DNA of 64,000 bases from Ensifer sp. LC163 (lineage in GTDB: Bacteria; Pseudomonadota; Alphaproteobacteria; Rhizobiales; Rhizobiaceae), in assembly GCF_001695855.1 (NCBI RefSeq), contig NZ_MBSS01000017.1, forward strand, positions 1-64,000, given 5' to 3'. How positions within the stretch are numbered: the stretch's first letter is position 1; every line of letters begins with the position of its first letter. The notes under the pieces are model-generated. The model was not told where the DNA came from. It worked only from the letters and a program-made list of their open reading frames with translations, and ran no database searches. Below, in pieces: positions 60,647 to 64,000 of this stretch. A program made the position numbers and the translations under genes.

Positions 60647-61846
60647 ATGCGGGAAGAGTTTGTTCTGATCAACGTGCGGCCTAACGGAGAGGCGGCGAAG
60701 GACATGGTGATCCGCGATGGGCGGATCGCCGAGATCGTCGCGCATGGCTCCCGGCCCCATGCCGAGGGAACACCGATCGTCGACGGCGAAGGTCTGCTCG
60801 TGCTGCCGGGCCTCGTCGACGCGCACACCCACCTCGACAAGACGCTGCTCGGCATGCCCTGGTATCGCAACGATGTCGGCACAGAGCTGACCGACCTCAT
60901 CGAGAATGAACGCGCGATGAAACGCGTGCTCGGCATCGATCCTGCGCGCCAGTCGGCCACACAGATCGAACTGTCCGTCGCCAATGGCACGAGCCACATC
61001 CGCACCCATGTCGACATCGACACGCAATACGGCCTGGCCGGCCTCGAAGGCGTGGTGGCTTCGCGCGAGCGCTACCGCGACATCGTCGACATCGAGATCG
61101 TCGCCTTTCCGCAGAGCGGCATGCTGATCCGCCCCGGCACGGAGGCGTTGATGGACCGGGCGATGCGGGAAGGCGCGGACGTGGTGGGCGGCCTCGACCC
61201 CTCGGGCGTTGACCGCGACCCCAAGGGGCACCTTGATACGATCTTCGCCATGGCCGAACGCCACGGCAAGCCGGTGGACATCCACCTGCACGAGCCGGAT
61301 GCGCTCGGCGTCTTCGCCATCGAACTCATCGTGGAACGCACGAAAGCGCTGGCAATGGCGGACCGGGTCACGGTCAGCCATGGCTTCTGCCTCGGCATGC
61401 TGGCCGACAAGCCGCTGGCAAGGCTGGGTGGCATGATGGCAGAGGCCGGCGTGCACCTGATGGCCAAGGGCGGGGCTGCAAGCGCCCGCCCGCCCGTACT
61501 CGACCTCATGGAAATGGGCATCAACATCTGCTCGGGCAGCGACGGCGTGCGCGACACCTGGCAGCCCTTCGGCAATGCCGACATGCTCGACCGCGCGGCC
61601 ATCGTCTCGCAGCGCAACGACTTCATCAACGACGTCCACATCGAACTCGCCCTCAGGATGTGCACCTACGGTGGCGCGCGCACCATGGCACTCGAAGGCT
61701 ACGGGCTTGAGCCCGGCTGCGACGCCACCTTCGTGCTCGTGCGGGCCGAGACGCCCGCGGACGCCGTGGCATCCCGCCCCGTGCGCCGGGCGGTCTACCG
61801 GAAAGGCATTGCGGTTGCGAAGGACGGGGCGCTTTTCGCCGCCTGA
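60647..61846 (+). CDS. Cytoplasmic amidohydrolase, cytosine-deaminase-like
   Basis: A 399-residue enzyme with VLPGLVDAHTHLDKTLLGMP near residue 54 (HxH metal pair), RTHVDIDTQYGLAGLE, VDIHLHEPDALG, VSHGFCLGM and SGSDGVRDTWQPFGNADML, the full ligand set of the cytosine deaminase group. It is a paralogue of the Tat-exported enzyme at 44425, without signal peptide. In the operon with a D-amino-acid-type oxidase and a binding protein, it may open a cyclic amide such as a hydantoin-, creatinine- or pyrimidine-like ring; this is inference. Confidence 0.88.
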   Translation: MREEFVLINVRPNGEAAKDMVIRDGRIAEIVAHGSRPHAEGTPIVDGEGLLVLPGLVDAHTHLDKTLLGMPWYRNDVGTELTDLIENERAMKRVLGIDPARQSATQIELSVANGTSHIRTHVDIDTQYGLAGLEGVVASRERYRDIVDIEIVAFPQSGMLIRPGTEALMDRAMREGADVVGGLDPSGVDRDPKGHLDTIFAMAERHGKPVDIHLHEPDALGVFAIELIVERTKALAMADRVTVSHGFCLGMLADKPLARLGGMMAEAGVHLMAKGGAASARPPVLDLMEMGINICSGSDGVRDTWQPFGNADMLDRAAIVSQRNDFINDVHIELALRMCTYGGARTMALEGYGLEPGCDATFVLVRAETPADAVASRPVRRAVYRKGIAVAKDGALFAA

Positions 61847-61889
61847 ACAGGCCAACACGTTTCAAACATGGCAAGGAGGAGTAGCCAAT

Positions 61890-62738
61890 ATGTTGAATAA
61901 AATGGGTAAAACGGTCGTCGCCACCCTCGGCATCCTGCTGGGGGCCTCTGTGGCGCTCGCTGACGAACCGACGCGCACGATCACTGTCGCGACGGAGGGC
62001 GCCTATGCCCCGTGGAACTTCACGGAGGCCGGCGGCAAGCTCGCCGGCTTCGAGATCGACATGCTGGAGGATATCTGCCCGCGCATGAAGGTGAAATGCG
62101 ATATCGTCGTGCAGGACTGGGACGGCCTGATCCCGGCGCTGAATGCCGGCAAGTTCGATGCCATCGTCGCCGGCATGCTGATCACGGAGGAACGCCAGAA
62201 GGTCATCACCTTCTCGCGCAACTACGGCACGGGTTCGGCCGCCTTCCTGGTGCGCAAGGATTCGCCGCTCGCAAATATGCCCGTCGGCAAGAAAATCGAC
62301 ATGGGAACGGAGAAGGAGGCGGCCAGGGCCGCGGCCGCCGCGATGCTGCCCTTCATGGAAAGCACGGTAATTGGCGGCCAAGGTTCGACGACGACCGCGC
62401 AGATCATGGCTGAGTTGTTCCCCGGCATCGAGTTCCGCGAATACAAGACGACCGAACAGCACGACCTCGACCTCGAAGCCGGCCGCCTCGACGGTGTGTT
62501 GGCCTCGCCGGTCGCGCTTGACCGCACGCTCGAAAAGATCGGCACGGATCAGGTGACCTTCGCTGGCACCGAATTCACCGGTGGCCCGCTCGGCGGCGGC
62601 CAGGCCGTCGGCCTGCGCCAGTCGGACACCGAACTGAAGAAGCTGTTCGACCACGCAATCAACGCGGCGATCACCGACGGGACGCTGTCGCGTCTCGCGA
62701 CAAAGTGGTTCAAGCGAGACATCTCGCCGAAGGAGTAA
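61890..62738 (+). CDS. Amino-acid ABC transporter periplasmic binding protein (family 3)
   Basis: A 282-residue protein with a signal peptide ending ASVALADE (about residue 25) and the family 3 fold: ITVATEGAYAPWNFTEAGGK, LAGFEIDMLEDICPRM, VQDWDGLIPALNAGKFDAIV and GMLITEERQKVITFS, like the octopine/histidine/nopaline binding proteins. AAGGAGG precedes the ATG at 61890. It is the third gene of the operon started at 59360 and the probable partner of permeases and ATPase at 56052-58268, which lack their own binding protein. Confidence 0.92.
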   Translation: MLNKMGKTVVATLGILLGASVALADEPTRTITVATEGAYAPWNFTEAGGKLAGFEIDMLEDICPRMKVKCDIVVQDWDGLIPALNAGKFDAIVAGMLITEERQKVITFSRNYGTGSAAFLVRKDSPLANMPVGKKIDMGTEKEAARAAAAAMLPFMESTVIGGQGSTTTAQIMAELFPGIEFREYKTTEQHDLDLEAGRLDGVLASPVALDRTLEKIGTDQVTFAGTEFTGGPLGGGQAVGLRQSDTELKKLFDHAINAAITDGTLSRLATKWFKRDISPKE

Positions 62739-62855
62739 ACGGGACACGCCCAGCATGCCCTACCCGTCCTGGACCCCGCTCGCCGCGCGGCCCGGGACGG
62801 GTGCCGGTTCGGCGATCAGCTGGCGCCCCCTGCAGCCGAACATCAGGCGAAGCCG

Positions 62856-63566
62856 TCACAGCCCCTCCTCCTTGGCGTAAGCAGCAAGAAGATCCGGAAA
62901 ATCCTTCTCCGAATCCTTCGTCAGCAATGCGCGCGTTGTGATGGCGTCGATGTGATGCTCCATCAGCGCGCAGGCTTTTTCCCGGTCGTTTTCAGCGAGA
63001 GCGGCGATCAGTTCACGGTGCTCCGACACGGCACAATCCGGTGAATGCGGCCGGCCATAAAGCGACAGGATGAGGGATGAACGCGAAACAAGCTCCGTGA
63101 CATAGCGCGACAGCACGTCGTTTTCGGTCAGCGTTGCGAGAAGGACATGAAACTCTCCCGCAAGCTGGATCGAAGTTGCCTTATTGTTGACTCTCGCGTT
63201 GTCTTCCGCTTCGACATGCGTCTTCAACTGCCGGATCTGCTGTGGCGTCAGTTTGCCGATCAAGCTGTCGACCACCAGTGATTCCAACGCCCGTCGCACG
63301 GCGAAAATATTGCGCCCGTCTTCCAAGCTCGGCTGTGCGACACAGGCGCCCTTGCGCGGGCGCAGTTCGATCAAGCCTTCGCCATTCAGTCGGGCCAGAG
63401 CCTGCCGGACGATGGTGCGGCTGACGCCGAGCCGTTCTCCGATCGAATCTTCCGGGAGCTTCGTTCCCGCGGCCAGCGCCTGGTCGAGGATGGCGCGCTT
63501 CAAGGTGCGATAGACAGCATCGGACTTGGATATCGCGGATTTCTGATTTTTGTCTTCGGGTGCCAT
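62856..63566 (-). CDS. GntR-family regulator with FCD domain, paralogue of the one at 53091
   Basis: A 236-residue regulator with winged helix (GTKLPEDSIGERLGVSRTIV, RQALARLNGEGLIELRPRKG) and FCD domain (SSLILSLYGRPHSPDCAVSE, MEHHIDAITTRAL). It is about half identical over its length to the protein at 53091. A frame open to 63719 gives non-family residues, so ATG 63566 is used. It is convergent with the binding-protein gene at 61890 and lies downstream of the amidohydrolase gene cut by the window edge. It likely governs one or both catabolic operons here; no TTGTATGCAA-type site was found just upstream. Confidence 0.9.
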   Translation of the reverse strand: MAPEDKNQKSAISKSDAVYRTLKRAILDQALAAGTKLPEDSIGERLGVSRTIVRQALARLNGEGLIELRPRKGACVAQPSLEDGRNIFAVRRALESLVVDSLIGKLTPQQIRQLKTHVEAEDNARVNNKATSIQLAGEFHVLLATLTENDVLSRYVTELVSRSSLILSLYGRPHSPDCAVSEHRELIAALAENDREKACALMEHHIDAITTRALLTKDSEKDFPDLLAAYAKEEGL

Positions 63567-63699
63567 GATCGTCCTGAACCAAATCCAAGCATACCGTAAA
63601 AAAGCGGCTGCCGAGCCACAAACAACTATCACCGCATCGGCAAGCCGGTAAAGTCGGGCCGCTTTGTCTCGATCTCCGCGGACAACGCTCGCGGCGTCT

Positions 63700-64000
63700 T
63701 CACGGCTTGAACGCCTCATAGCTCGGCGGGAAGATGTCCTCTACCGCAGGATGCCGCCAGGTTCTCTCCGGGTAGCGTCCGATAAGCCGCTCGAGTTGGG
63801 CCTGCGCACGCCGATGGGCCGCCTCGAAGTCGAAACCGGGAATCATGCGGTCGGCCATGACGGTTCGCCCGGCGATGATCACCGAGTGGACATCCCGGCC
63901 GCTCGCCGAGGTCATCAGACAGGCGATGGGATCGATCACCTGTCCAAGGCGATCGTGCGAAAGGTCGAATACGACGATATCCGCAGTCGCGCCAGGCTGC
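63700..64000 (-). CDS. Amidohydrolase (ATZ/TRZ or SsnA-like), 3' part
   Basis: The gene enters from the right edge on the minus strand; the last 99 residues are visible. GATADIVVFDLSHDRLGQ and VIIAGRTVMADRMIPGFDFE form the small beta-sandwich that closes the barrel of amidohydrolases of the chlorohydrolase/guanine-deaminase group, but no metal-binding part is in the window. A third amidohydrolase so near the others suggests a catabolic region for ring or amidine nitrogen compounds. Confidence 0.75.
   Translation of the reverse strand, partial: QPGATADIVVFDLSHDRLGQVIDPIACLMTSASGRDVHSVIIAGRTVMADRMIPGFDFEAAHRRAQAQLERLIGRYPERTWRHPAVEDIFPPSYEAFKP

Noticed and set aside
59564-61858. Open frame of 764 codons on the minus strand opposite the FAD oxidase and amidohydrolase
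   Set aside because: It spans two real genes and their gap, with no recognisable motif and low-complexity Arg/His content; an antisense shadow of high-GC genes.

Overview
This window looks like accessory DNA, probably plasmid or chromid, of an alpha-proteobacterium in the Rhizobiaceae (Sinorhizobium/Ensifer or a close relative). The reasons are high GC coding sequence, many ABC uptake cassettes each with its own catabolic enzymes and GntR/RpiR regulators, an ACR3-type ars operon, and seven copies (six full, one half) of an intergenic double palindrome of about 106 bp that resembles the RIME1 elements of S. meliloti. No rRNA, intact tRNA, CRISPR or replication genes were seen.

Layout. 1-2760: formaldehyde detoxification (glutathione-dependent dehydrogenase, partial, and gfa) and a GlcD-like FAD oxidase. 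3087-10000: an amino-acid-type ABC/FAD-oxidoreductase operon followed by a fructoselysine-kinase-like and a SIS-deglycase-like gene and a divergent GntR regulator. A shared 11-bp motif precedes all three promoters, suggesting one Amadori-type regulon. 10049-14812: Rieske-FAD reductase, ECF sigma factor, GTP cyclohydrolase I and a DUF4242-cyclase. 14902-21175: two arsenic operons (arsR-arsC-acr3-arsC-arsH, and arsR-FAD monooxygenase-MFS), both starting with apparently leaderless arsR genes whose start codon lies inside the operator.

21680-31841: a copper block with SCO, DUF411, multicopper oxidase, CusA, CusB, several small Cys/Met-rich exported proteins and a 39-residue membrane protein. 32226-35523: a broken MerR gene, then mntR and a divergent multicopper oxidase-ZIP transporter operon with TAGC-N4-GCTA boxes at both promoters. 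35702-38455: a Tn3-type element with 38-bp inverted repeats and a TCGTC target duplication. It carries a cyclase-TolB-TPR gene and only the tail of a transposase, and it interrupts a methyltransferase gene remnant whose frame is restored across the duplication.

38841-43960: pcm and a sugar-type ABC transporter with a fused double permease. 44425-55210: Tat-exported amidohydrolase, flavin reductase, M24 peptidase, a complete oligopeptide-type ABC transporter with fused ATPases, its divergent GntR regulator, and a CynX-like MFS carrier. 55211-56051 is a decayed spacer. 56052-64000: a polar amino-acid ABC transporter, RpiR regulator, DadA-like oxidase, two amidohydrolases, a binding protein and a GntR paralogue of the one at 53091.

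Functional names come from recognised sequence motifs and gene order read by eye. Substrates of the transporters and oxidases are inferred and not established.
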